From: Pycnopodia helianthoides | Lineage: Eukaryota; Echinodermata; Asteroidea; Forcipulatida; Asteriidae | Assembly: GCA_032158295.1 (NCBI GenBank) | Contig: CM063248.1 | Span: 21,291,273-21,355,272 of the forward strand | Length of the DNA stretch: 64,000 bases | Reading direction: 5' to 3' | The notes under the pieces: model-generated | Told to the model about the DNA's origin: nothing | The model's input: the letters and a program-made list of their open reading frames with translations, nothing else | Database searches by the model: none | In this document: positions 1-11,400 of the stretch, piece by piece | Position numbering within the stretch: the first letter of the stretch is position 1 | How the letters are laid out: each line of letters starts with the position of its first letter | Made by a program: the position numbers and the translations under genes

Positions 1-2122
1 AGTTTTGGAGATTCACATTTTCTGACATAACTTTATTGATATCTAATCAATGGGGGCATTTCAGACAAAATAATTTCACATAATGTTTACTAACATTACC
101 ATCTAATAACAAGTACTCTATCAAAAAATTACTTTTTTTCTGGGGTCATTACCAAAGTTAAAACACTTATAAACTTTTATACTTCATTTGTGTGTACTTG
201 TTGTAAGACCAAACAGTTCTACATGAGTTATAAATACACGACTTAAAGTTTCACAGGGTAGCAAGGAATTTGGTGTACATGTAAGCAGAAAATGGCATCC
301 GTAACATTTAATTACAGTTTCAAGCAACCCAAAGCCTGCGATTAATGGAACTATGAAGTTGGCCCCTGACAGTGATATTTTACTCAGGCATGCCCTAGCC
401 CTACATGTATGCTCATGGCTCATGCTTCTCCACATGCAACACGTGTAGACCAGTGTCATGCCAAAAAGTGTCCGCTGCTAAGTACTAAATAGTGTCTGCT
501 GAGCATGCGCAATGGACGCAGGATACTATTTTACATCCCAAATAGTGTCTGGTGCTAAATAGTATCCGGGTAAAATGGACAGTATCAGGCAAGACATAAC
601 CGGACAGTATTTGGCAGAAATGATTGGCAGAAATGGACAGCATTTTACAGAAGTAAAAGAACCTATTTGCAGGAGAAACGGACAGCATAGCATTAGGCAA
701 GGTATTCTTAGGCAAGATTACAGTATTTGGCAGGAAGTTAACAAGCACATGACTGGGATCAACAATTTCTGCCATAATAACCTTAAGTTAAAATCACAGA
801 TTATTTAAAACAAATTTAATGCAAAGTTAATGTGAAAAGTGAAACTGTAGAATGTCACATGTAAAATGAACAAGGATACTGTTATATTTTAACAAAAAAT
901 CAAACAACTGAGACACTCTGAGGTGTGTGTTATCTGCAGGTTTAAAAACTACACAATAAAGTCTCACTAAAATGATGAAGTGTAACAAATCCATCACAAA
1001 TAGAAATAATGAAGAAACTGTTAAAACTTTTTTAAACTCAAACTCCGTCAGATGAAAAGATACGTCTACCGCTGGGTGCGTTTACTATACTACTGACCAT
1101 GGAGGTATAGGTAGAGTACTAGTACTACTACTACTAGTACTGTAGTACTACCTGTACCTCCATGGTCTATGTATTTATAAACATGATAAAATCAAGCACG
1201 AACAACAAAGACGGGAAGGCCTATCTAAAATAGTATAATGAAAACGATCAACACAACCATCATATAACAACAACAACAACAACAACCACTGAAACAGGTA
1301 GATCATCACCATGTAGGTAAAATGAACAGATCATGTTTATCAACAAAGATTGTCTCACATGTGAACCTCTGTACTTAGTAACTAAAACAATGGTGACACT
1401 TACCTTCCTTTGTTTGCATGTGTAACAACGCCCGACGGTCTGACTATAGAGTCTGATCCTTGTTCTTTGCATGGAGGTAGGTTGGTCTGAGTCAATACTC
1501 ACGAGAGTGTATTGACGGCAACTCAGCCCCTCTCAAGTCTGAATGTTAGAGGTAGGTCTTCTTCGGTCATTACGATCTCGGCAACTGATCTTTTCAGAAA
1601 TTCACGATGAATTACCCGCGCCGCCGCCAGCTAGATACCAAGTCCAGCAGCAGCAGTGCAAACGTGTTTGCATTTAGTTGCGTGTACATTGTTGTGTGTG
1701 TACATACGTGCGTATACATGTGTCTCCGTGTGAAGCTTGCGCAGCGAAAGTTTGTCCGACGTGGCCGGTCCCCGTCGTTCCGTCCGGCGCATCGCGCAGC
1801 AGCTGCGACTTGCATGCATACGTAGCGCGCATGCAGCGGGTCCATCCAATAATAATCCATAAACTTGTGTTGAAGCTTTTCGAGTATTCTAAGTTCTGAT
1901 TTAAAGTACAAATTAATAGCTCAAACTCATCCAAGTCCTTTTATGGGTGTGGGAAGATTGCATCACTAAGAAGATCAATCGGGAATCTTTAAAATATTTT
2001 TGACATCAATGTCTTTTGGATGAAAACAAACAGGAATAGTAGAGTAGGGAGGTAGCTTGATCGATGACCAAGACTTGATACAAGTTTAATAATAAATAAA
2101 AAGCCCTTAAATAATAGATAGA
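1..2122. other. Left flank, no gene recognised
   Basis: No open frame here resembles a protein family I recognise. The stretch at about 540-760 is loosely periodic, with repeated GGACAG and GGCAGAAAT words, so it may be a decayed minisatellite. A short AAC microsatellite lies at about 1266-1287 and a GT-rich tract at about 1680-1740. The only clear structure is the palindrome at 1095-1167, listed separately. Confidence 0.5.
1095..1167. repeat. Palindromic mini-element with CCATGGAGGTA ends
   Basis: The two ends are inverted copies of GACCATGGAGGTA, followed by GGTAG and then GTACTAGTA-rich arms meeting in a short centre. The whole 73 bp could fold into one long imperfect hairpin. The same end sequence recurs at 1470, 22185, 22500 and 23834, which suggests a small dispersed element rather than chance. 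Confidence 0.6.
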
Positions 2123-2411
2123 CTTGTGAACAAGTCGTTAAATGTCTGTCACAGTGGTAGCGAAACGGCTCTCTTGCAATTGTGCAACTATTTTATCTCG
2201 CGAGACTGCTGCTCGCGAAACGGACTACGATCTTGCCCAATCCACAGAAAGACCACAAACGTGTTCATTCTGAGGTTTTCCAAAGATTTTGCTCACCCAC
2301 AGAATGAAACCATTAATATTAATCATTGTTTGAGCAATGGTCCTGCTAGATACTTTCGAGAAAGCCGTTTCGTTACACCGGGCGACAGAGGTTTAACGAC
2401 TTGTCCACAAG
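2123..2411. mobile_element. MITE-like element with CTTGTGAACAAGTCG ends
   Basis: The left end CTTGTGAACAAGTCGTTAAA is matched in inverted form by the right end, giving nearly perfect terminal inverted repeats of about 20 bp around a 250 bp interior. A second, truncated copy starts at 46828. The right end stops 36 bp before the proposed LIAS start codon, so the element lies where the LIAS promoter and 5' UTR would be expected. No protein is encoded. Confidence 0.65.
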
Positions 2412-2447
2412 CCTAGCTCTTAGTCTTATAGAGGGCGCTATTTTAAG

Positions 2448-5400
2448 ATGGCAGCAAACTTCAGAGGCCGAGCAATGTTTACATCACGACTGACGAATGT
2501 TGTCTTCGTAAGTGCTTATTTAGTTTATTCTTTCTCTTCAACAAGCGTTACTGAAACATGCCAGTGACGATAAAATCGGGAAAATGTTGTTGCAATCTAT
2601 TTGGGAAGTTTTGTGGTAATTAAAAGTGAAAATTGTGACTGTATAACTATAACACTACAGTCACACACAACACTACCGCTACACAATCACAATGCCAATG
2701 GAGGCATATTATATCATATGCGTCACGACGTACGAAGCCCAATTCCTCGCTTTTTTCTATGGCACAACCATGCACGTTTATTACTTGGTTGGTTCTTCCA
2801 TGGTGAAAGGGGGGGAGTGTTCATCACCCTAACCCTAATCCTACCCCTACACCTAACCCTTCCCCTAGCCCTACCCCTCATGCTCACCCTACCCCTCACC
2901 CTGTCCCTACCCCCTAACCCTACCCCAACCCCTACCCCTACCCCTACCCCTCCCCTACCCCTAACCCTAACCCTCACCAAACCACAAACCCTCACCCCCT
3001 CCCCACTCCTATCCAGTCACCCTGACCATCTCGTGGTTGTGGCTTCATATGTATGAAGCCACAACCATGGTCATAATAGAAATGTCCTAATTACGATAAT
3101 TAAAAAATGGAAATTTACTGCTGACGCATTTTGCGTGGGTAAAGAAATAAAAATTTCATCATTGTTCCTTCGTGAAACCCCTTCTCTTCAATCCAGGCAA
3201 ATTTGACGTCCTCCTATGCGTTTTTCTGTTTTTACGGACAGCCAATTTGGAAACGGTTTCACGAGTGATCAAACTAAAATCTGTTGTAATATCTCGGATT
3301 GTGTGTTCTGTGGAGTGTTTGTGAAAACGGTAACGAAATGACATATGAACAAAAGGGCAATAATATAATTAATTTTAGTTCCGATCAGCTTTTTGCAAAA
3401 ATAGCTATTAAAGGATTAAACTGAATCAAATTTAAGTAAGGTTGTTGTAAATTGTTTTGCAAGACTTTTTTTGTCTGCGCCGAACGAATTGCAAAATCCA
3501 TCTTGTTAATAATATTGTCGTTATTCATTGGACATTTTCATATTGGATGATATTTTAAGAAAGGGAAACGTAGTCCAAAACTTCATCTTATTAACAACAT
3601 TGCAGTCATTGCCTTTAATGGACATTTTCTGGATTCGCCCTTGTGATGTTTGCATTTTGGGTAGCATTTTTTTTTCTTCGTGGAGACAAAGTGATCTGTC
3701 AGTCACTGGCTGTTCAATGTGTTGAAAAACGCCGCCTTTGATGTGACAACACATCACCGAAGTTGATGAGTCGGAAAAGTTGAAGGGAACGATTTACAGC
3801 CGAAATGTATTGATTCGACGGAGCATTTCACACTTCTTTGTCACGATTGTTCAATAGTATCCTCTAACTGCATTCATGCCTTGATATAAATCGAGGTGTT
3901 CTCTGGAGGAGAAATCACATCGTTTTTCGATTACATCTCGATACATCGTCCAGATTGTTCTCAGCTCACTTAGTATGTTGTAAAGAAAAGGGGGCGACAT
4001 TGTGAGGGGGCGAGTTTGTACCTGGAGGGGGTGAGCTTGTTGGGGGGTGACTTTGCAGGGGGCGACTTTGCAGGGGGGGGGGCGAGATGACTGGTTTCCT
4101 GGCGGAGGTATGCATAAGAATAATAAGAAGAATACTAAGAATGTGCTGAGTTTGTGATGCCGAGTTTGCAAGGTACTGAGTTTGTGGGTTCCGAGTATGC
4201 AAGGTGCCGAAGTGACCGGTTACCAATAAGAACTGTCCTCCATGCACTAACTATCAGTGTTAAACACTGCTCACTCTGGTGGTAGGACGTCCAACATGGG
4301 CTAACTGTAACACAACATTATCAATACAATACAATACAAGTAACATTCATTCAAGTAACATTGTGGGTGCCGAGTATGCAAGGTGCCGAAGTGACCGGTT
4401 ACCAATAAGAACTGTCCTCCATGCACTAACTAACAGTGTTAAACACTGCTCACTCTGGTGGAAGGACGTTCAACCTGGGCTAACTGTAACACAACATGAT
4501 CATTACAATACAAGTAACAAAACAGTGACACTTAATCGTTAACTAACCAACTAAACAAAACAGTTATTAATAATAAACACAGCCATACTGGTGGTACCAC
4601 CCATAAGACAAGGGGTCATGTCACCTGCACCACAACTAATCTAATCTATCTAATATCTTGCAGAGTTTGTGGTGTTCAATATATAGGTGAAACAAGAACT
4701 ACACTGAAGAGGCGTTTCTACGACCATCCATCCACAGTCAACACCCAAAAGCTGGATACACCTGTAGGGCACCACTTCAATCTTCCTAACCACTCCATTT
4801 TTGACATGGGCATTGAGGCACTAGGTAACTGCAGAGAGACTTTCCGCCTGAGTAGGGAAAAATTGTGGATAAGGCGCATAAAGACCATTCAGCCCCATGG
4901 TTTGAACACCCAAGAAGGAAATGACTAATAACATTTTGTCTTTGCCTTCTCCCTTTCCCCCACAGATATCCATATTTTTAGTCTGCCCTATTAACTAATT
5001 ATTTACTTTTCTTCCAACCTTCCATTTTGTCCTTTGTGTTTTCAACTTCTTGTGGTCAAGCCATCCCCTTCCCTCCTACCCCCCCCCCACTTTGTCTCCA
5101 TAATCCCCGCTTACCCCTGCTTTTTCTGAATTTGTTATGCTTTTCTCTCTCCACTCTCTCTATTCATGTATTTCCACTTGACTGCTCTAATCACCCTTGT
5201 ATGCACATATGTGTGTTGTCTTGTCATTTAGCCTTCCAGAAAGACACTGCTTGGGTCGAAACGTCAGGCCACTAACTAATTTTTTGCATTTATACTACAG
5301 GTCCTTTTGGTTGGAAAGTTTGCAACAGCTAATTCTATTTTCTCTAATATTAAACACGTACGACTAGTAAATTTGATTAGACTACCACATTGCATTGTAA

Positions 5401-8400
5401 TTGTAAACATCATTGTAAACATCATGGCTTCCAGCAAGTGTTAAGCGTGTCAGTGTGGGCTTGGAGATTCTTCATAAAATTACTCCATAACCAACCAGCA
5501 CAAAATCATTTTATAATGTACTCGCCACAATACTTTGACTGTTGGTCCAAGGATCTGTTCAGCTTACATTATTGAATGACTTTCAGAAAGTTTGCATCTT
5601 TTTCAAAATTCTTGTTCACTTGTCCGTTGACTCAATCACTCAACCTAATTATGGAGAATCTGCCATCTAAGTCAAAAATAACAAACATAACAAACATGTT
5701 CACATTTTTAGGCAGCAATGATGTTAACTGATGTGCATATGTGCTGACACAGCGATTTGCTAGCTTGCTAGCTGTTGAGCAGTTTGCTTGATCTTGACAG
5801 AATAACTGAGTTAAGGTTCAATGGAAATGTTTTTCTACTAGGGAAAAAAGCAATGGCACAGTAGATTGTTGAAAAGGAGCTGAGTGTGGCTGTCATCTTA
5901 TGATTTTGTTTGTCATTCACAAAAGCTTGCTTTCAATCTCTGTAGAATCTTCTGTAGTAATATTTCTTTTGTTCAATCTCAACAGAGATGTGGTACTGTA
6001 AAACCATGTAGTCGTAGATATGCTTCGCTTAGTAATGAACAGAAAGAGCGCCTGGCTCAGGGTCCTTCCCTTGGAGACTTCATCAGTGAAGACTTAAAAG
6101 CAATGGATACAGATAGTGGTGATTATGCTGGAAAACTGGTCAAGGAGAAGGGAATGAAAAGGTATCAGAGATTGCTGTTAAAGACACAGGCTCGTCAATT
6201 GAGGAAACCACAGATTTGTGCCATGAAAAGCCACCTTTGAACCCAGAACATCCGGCCACTTGGCCTGCACTGCTCTTAATTACATGCTCCTTTCATAGGA
6301 CGAATGACAAAAGGCCCTATAGGAAAAAAGGTTCCTTTTGATGACGAGCCTGCCTCTTTAAAAAAAAAAACTTTTGGTCTTTGAAAGTGTACTGATTATT
6401 TTCACATAAGTATCTTTACTAAGCTACAAGCTTTAATATGTTGACTAATCAAACAAATTGATACAGATGCAATTTTTTGAGGTGTACGCTAACACTGTCT
6501 TGTGTGTTTTTTAGATTGAGGCTACCACCATGGTTAAAGACGGAGATTCCAGTTGGGAAGAACTACAACAGAATTAAAGAAAGTTTGCGAGGACTAAATC
6601 TTAATACAGTGAGCAACCATTTAATTGTTGTAATTGTTGAGCAATCTTTACCCAAAAGGTGGATTAGACAATATTCACTGTAAAGTTTTCATTTGCAGAT
6701 AGTGTAGATCTGCTCTTAAGTTTTCCTGAGAAGAGTTTGCATTGGGTGTGTAAAACTGTGTAAATTTAATAGCTAAATTTCAATTTGGTAAAAAATTACT
6801 TTAGTATAAGTTTCTTGTTTGTAATGTCTTAAAGGTTTGTGAAGAGGCAAGATGTCCTAACATAGGAGAGTGTTGGGGAGGAGGCGAACACCAAACAGCC
6901 ACAGCTACTATCATGGTAAGGACATTAACCTAATAATATATTTGTGCCATCATAGCAACCTTTGCATTTGCGCAATAACGCCAATAGGCAGCTCTATGTT
7001 GCTCAGCGCAAACTTGTAAATGACATGATTGACCTGGCCAAACAAGACTACTACAGAAAAGAGCTTGAGGGGGCTGACCCCAAGACAGTCTTCAAGAAAG
7101 TAAACACTCTGTTGAACAAACCAGCTAAGACATTACCTGCCTACGACTCTGCTCAGGTACTTAGCAATGAATTGGCTACATTCATTGCGGGAAAAGTTGC
7201 AAAGATTTATGACGGCATTGAAACAGAACTGGCTAATTCTCATCTTGTCCCTGAACCACAACAACTACAAACTCATGAACTTTCCTGCACAATGGCCGAG
7301 TTCGATCATGTTAGTGAGGAAGACACTCTGAAATATATCATGAAGACTCCAGCAAAATCATGTCTGCTGGATCCAATACCTACCAGGGCTCGATTTCACA
7401 AAGAGTTCAGACTGATCGTAACTGCAAATCCATCGCAGTTGCTTAGCAAAGAGTGATGTCACAATGCCAATCACTATGGTAATACTGATAACTCATCTTA
7501 AGATGAATCTTAGTTCCTTGTGAAATCGACCCCTGGGCTTGATTTCACAAAGAGTTCAGACTGATCGTAACTGCAAATCCATCGCAGTTGCTTAGCAAAG
7601 AGTGATGTCACAATGCAAATCACTATGGTAATACTGATAACTCATCTTAAAGATGAATCTTAGTGCTTTGTGAAATCGACCCCTGGTTCATCAAGCAGAA
7701 TGTATGCTTGTTCATCCCTGTCATAACTCAAATTGTCAACTGCTCTCTCAATATCGGCACCTTCCCAGACTCACTGAAGCATGCTATCATCTCTCCTGTC
7801 ATCAAAAAACAATCTCTCGATCCCAATGAGCTGAAGAACAATCGACCAGTATCTAACATCACTTACCTGTCTAAAATCATAAAGAGACACGCCGTTGACA
7901 ACATTGCTAGATAACAACCTTGGAAATCCTTTACAATCAGCATATAAGTCTGCACATTCCACTGAGTCTGCATTGCTCAAAGTCAAAAATGACATCATGG
8001 AACTTGTTTCAAGGCGTAAAGGTGTGTTTTTGGCCCTGTTAGACCTCAGTGCGGCATTTGACACCATTAACCACCGCATCTTGTTAAACAGGCTTGCACA
8101 CGAAATGGGATTGGAGGGTAATGTGCTCAAATGGATTGGTTCATATCTATCTGGAAGAACAACCAGTGTATGTATAGATGGCATGTTTTCTCAGCGTCTT
8201 GATTTGGAGTACGGCATACCACAGGGATCAATAGTGGGTCCCCAACAGTTCAACATTTACACCACTCCTATTGGCAACATCCTGCGAAAGCATAATTCAC
8301 TGTTCCATATTTATGCAGATGACATACAAGTGTATACACCTTTTGATCCTGGCAACCATAATTCCACAATTTCCGCACTCTCACAGATGTCAACATGCAT

Positions 8401-11400
8401 TGATGAGATCAAGTCTTGTATGATCGTCAACAGGCTCAAGTTCAACGAGGATAAGACAGAGTTCCTTGTGGTCATCCCTGATCACCTTAAGCACCTCCTG
8501 CCTGCTGTGACTCTCCGCATTGGCAGTAAGATCATCCATCCCTCTGAGAGTGTGCGCAATCTTGGCATTGTGTTTGATACTTCCATGACTATGAATGCTC
8601 AAATAACATCCCTGTGCACAAGTCTCAACTACCAGATGCGCAATATCTCCAGAAGCAGAAGATTCCTCGACAGGGATATATGCCATCTTGTCGTTCGTGC
8701 TCTGATTCTAACCAGGCTTGACTATGGTAATACCTTACTGTTTGGCTCTAATGCAAGTGATATACAGCGACTGTAAAGGCTACAGAACTGGGCTGCTAAA
8801 CTTGTCTGTCGTGCCTCAAAGCATGACCATGCCACACCTTATTTACAAGAACTTCACTGGCTGCCGGTTAGGGAGAGAATAATCTTCAAGATCTTGGTTA
8901 CTGTGTGTAAATGCCTCAATGGCACAGCACTTGGTTACCTATCATCCTGCCTGTCTCCCCAACGGCCTGGACGCTCAAGCCTTCGCTCAGCCTCTGACAC
9001 TACTCGCCTCATGGAACCAAACTCTGTCAAGCTTCTCAAAACTGCATCAAGTCGCACCTTTTCTCATTTTGCTCCCCAAACCTGGAACGCACTGACTATC
9101 TCCATCAGAGAATCCGACTCTTTATGCAAATTCAAGAAGTGTGTCCAAAAATATTTGTACCCAATCTATTGCGCTGCGTTCTTGATGTAGTGGCGCTTTA
9201 AAAATGCCTTTATGTATGTATGTATGTATAGGAATTATGCCTGTTAATGCATTTAAGTAGAAATTTATTTAAAAGTTATAATTGTTGTTTGTAGCTTCTT
9301 GGAGATACCTGCACAAGAGGATGTAGATTTTGCTCAGTGAAGACTGCCAGAAAGCCACCGCCTCCTGATCCTAATGAACCTGTCAACACTGCCAAAGCTA
9401 TATCTGACTGGGGACTGGACTATGTTGTGCTTACATCTGTAGACAGAGATGGTATGAATGTTACTCACTTTATTACATTGATAATTTTGATGTTATGTTG
9501 TATATAGCTTGCATTGTTTAAGTGATATTCAGTTAATGTGAAGAGTGTGGACATTCTGTAAATTTGAAAAATTGTGAGTTGATCTTATTTGTGTAACCCT
9601 TTTACTTGCAATACTCTTTGGTTAGTTGTTTGGTTATTGGGCTATTAATGTATAAACAATTTAGGATATTTTCAGACGGTTACTTTGAATTTCCTAGAAT
9701 TATGACGTTAATTTTTTGTTTGTAGATTTGCCAGATGGAGGCTCGGCTCATTTTGCTCAGACTGTCATAGAACTCAAAAAGAGGTAAGTGTTTGGGATAA
9801 TAGATAGGAATTATTATATGCTTCTTCTCAGAAGCCCCTTTAGTGTACTAAAAGTCAATGTTTTACAGAAATGAGGCAGGATCATACATTGTGTTGTACT
9901 GTTTAACCATTTCAAATCCAATGATTATGATGAGCCAAGTGGATTGATGCAACATTTGGTAGATCTGATAATGCTGTAAGTGTGTTAGTGTATCAGTTTT
10001 GTAACAGCAACATAATAATTATTTGAAGCTTTGCAGAGTGTGTGAATAGTAAAACTTGAGGGTACTTGGAGCGGTGTGTCTCACGTTTTGAACAGTATGC
10101 TCTGTTCGTCTTTAGGAGAAATGATAATTATTGTTTAAAAGGAAAAACAGTTGGGCATAATGTTCCCAATGCTTGGTTATTTTGTGGTAAAATTTAGACT
10201 GTAGGATTGTTGTATTGCACACCAATTGTGCAGAAACAAAATGGACCCAACTTATAGAGCTGCTGAAGCAGAAAGCTTCAAAGGAAAAACAAGTGAGAAA
10301 CCAGTCTTTGATGCTGTGTATGACATAATATTTTGGCTGCTAACCTTTTTGGTGGGAAGCTAAATTGTTTTTTTGCTAATCTTAATTTTGTGCTTAAGCA
10401 GCTGTGTCATATACATTTACATGGTGATACAATGAATGAACCACTATGTTTATATAAGGAAGAATGCTATTGAATAATTCATGTAAATATATAGATGGAA
10501 CTCATTAGTTTTGTATTGATTGTATGGTAAACAGGAGCTCCATGTTGGTTGAGTGTTTAACACCAGACTTCCATGGGGATATGGAAGCCGTAGGGAGGGT
10601 TGCATTGTCAGGGCTGGATGTGTTTGCTCATAACATCGAAACTGTGGAGAGCCTTCAAATGTAAGTTAACCTCATCCCATACTATATTGATCAAAACTTC
10701 CTCTTATGCATAAATACTAATTGTTGGTAACTGTATTGATCATTGTTATGTTTGGAGGATGAAGTTTCCATCCCATCTTCATGTATCATTTTGAAGTATT
10801 GTGTTCGATATGTGGAATATGGCGTACCCCCTCCTATTGTGTCTTCATTGTGTTCTGGGAATCTCAGGAATTCTTTAGAGGATTTTAGTTGGGGGTACTT
10901 CTGTTCAAGAGGAAAAGAGTGTGTTAAAGTATGGGAACACTATGGGAGAAACCCTTTGCCACATGTCGGCATAATGTAGTGGACAGTTCTTAAATTGTTT
11001 GCAGATAAGTTGATTGAAGCACTCACAATTTTCCCAATTTGGTTATTGTTCAATGTAGTTTTGTGAGAGATCCCCGAGCCAACTACAAGCAGTCTATGTC
11101 CGTGCTTTCTCATGCCAAGAAGGTCCATCCTGATGTCATTACTAAATCCTCTATTATGTTAGGCATGGGGGAGAAAGATGAAGAGGTCTTCCAAACAATG
11201 AAAGGTATCTATTCCAATCAACATTGCTGTGACAAGTTGAAAGTTCACACAAGCGACCGTTTTAGATTACGCGCATGTGTTGAACAGGTACTCGAATTTG
11301 TAAAACAATTGAACAGGCTGGAGCATTACCATTCAGTAGATTATATGATAAGTCTATTACTCACATTAGTATGGAGCTAGTTATAACCCATGCCTTGGCA

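Noticed and set aside
2601..3056. 151-residue + strand frame and a 90-residue - strand frame
   Set aside because: They translate the telomere-like array into Thr/Pro/Leu or Arg/Gly repeats; no real protein features.
5884..6240. Single 118-residue frame as a standalone gene
   Set aside because: It starts at GTG, includes an acceptor at 5985 and runs past the donor at 6161; it is LIAS exon 2 with intron on each side.
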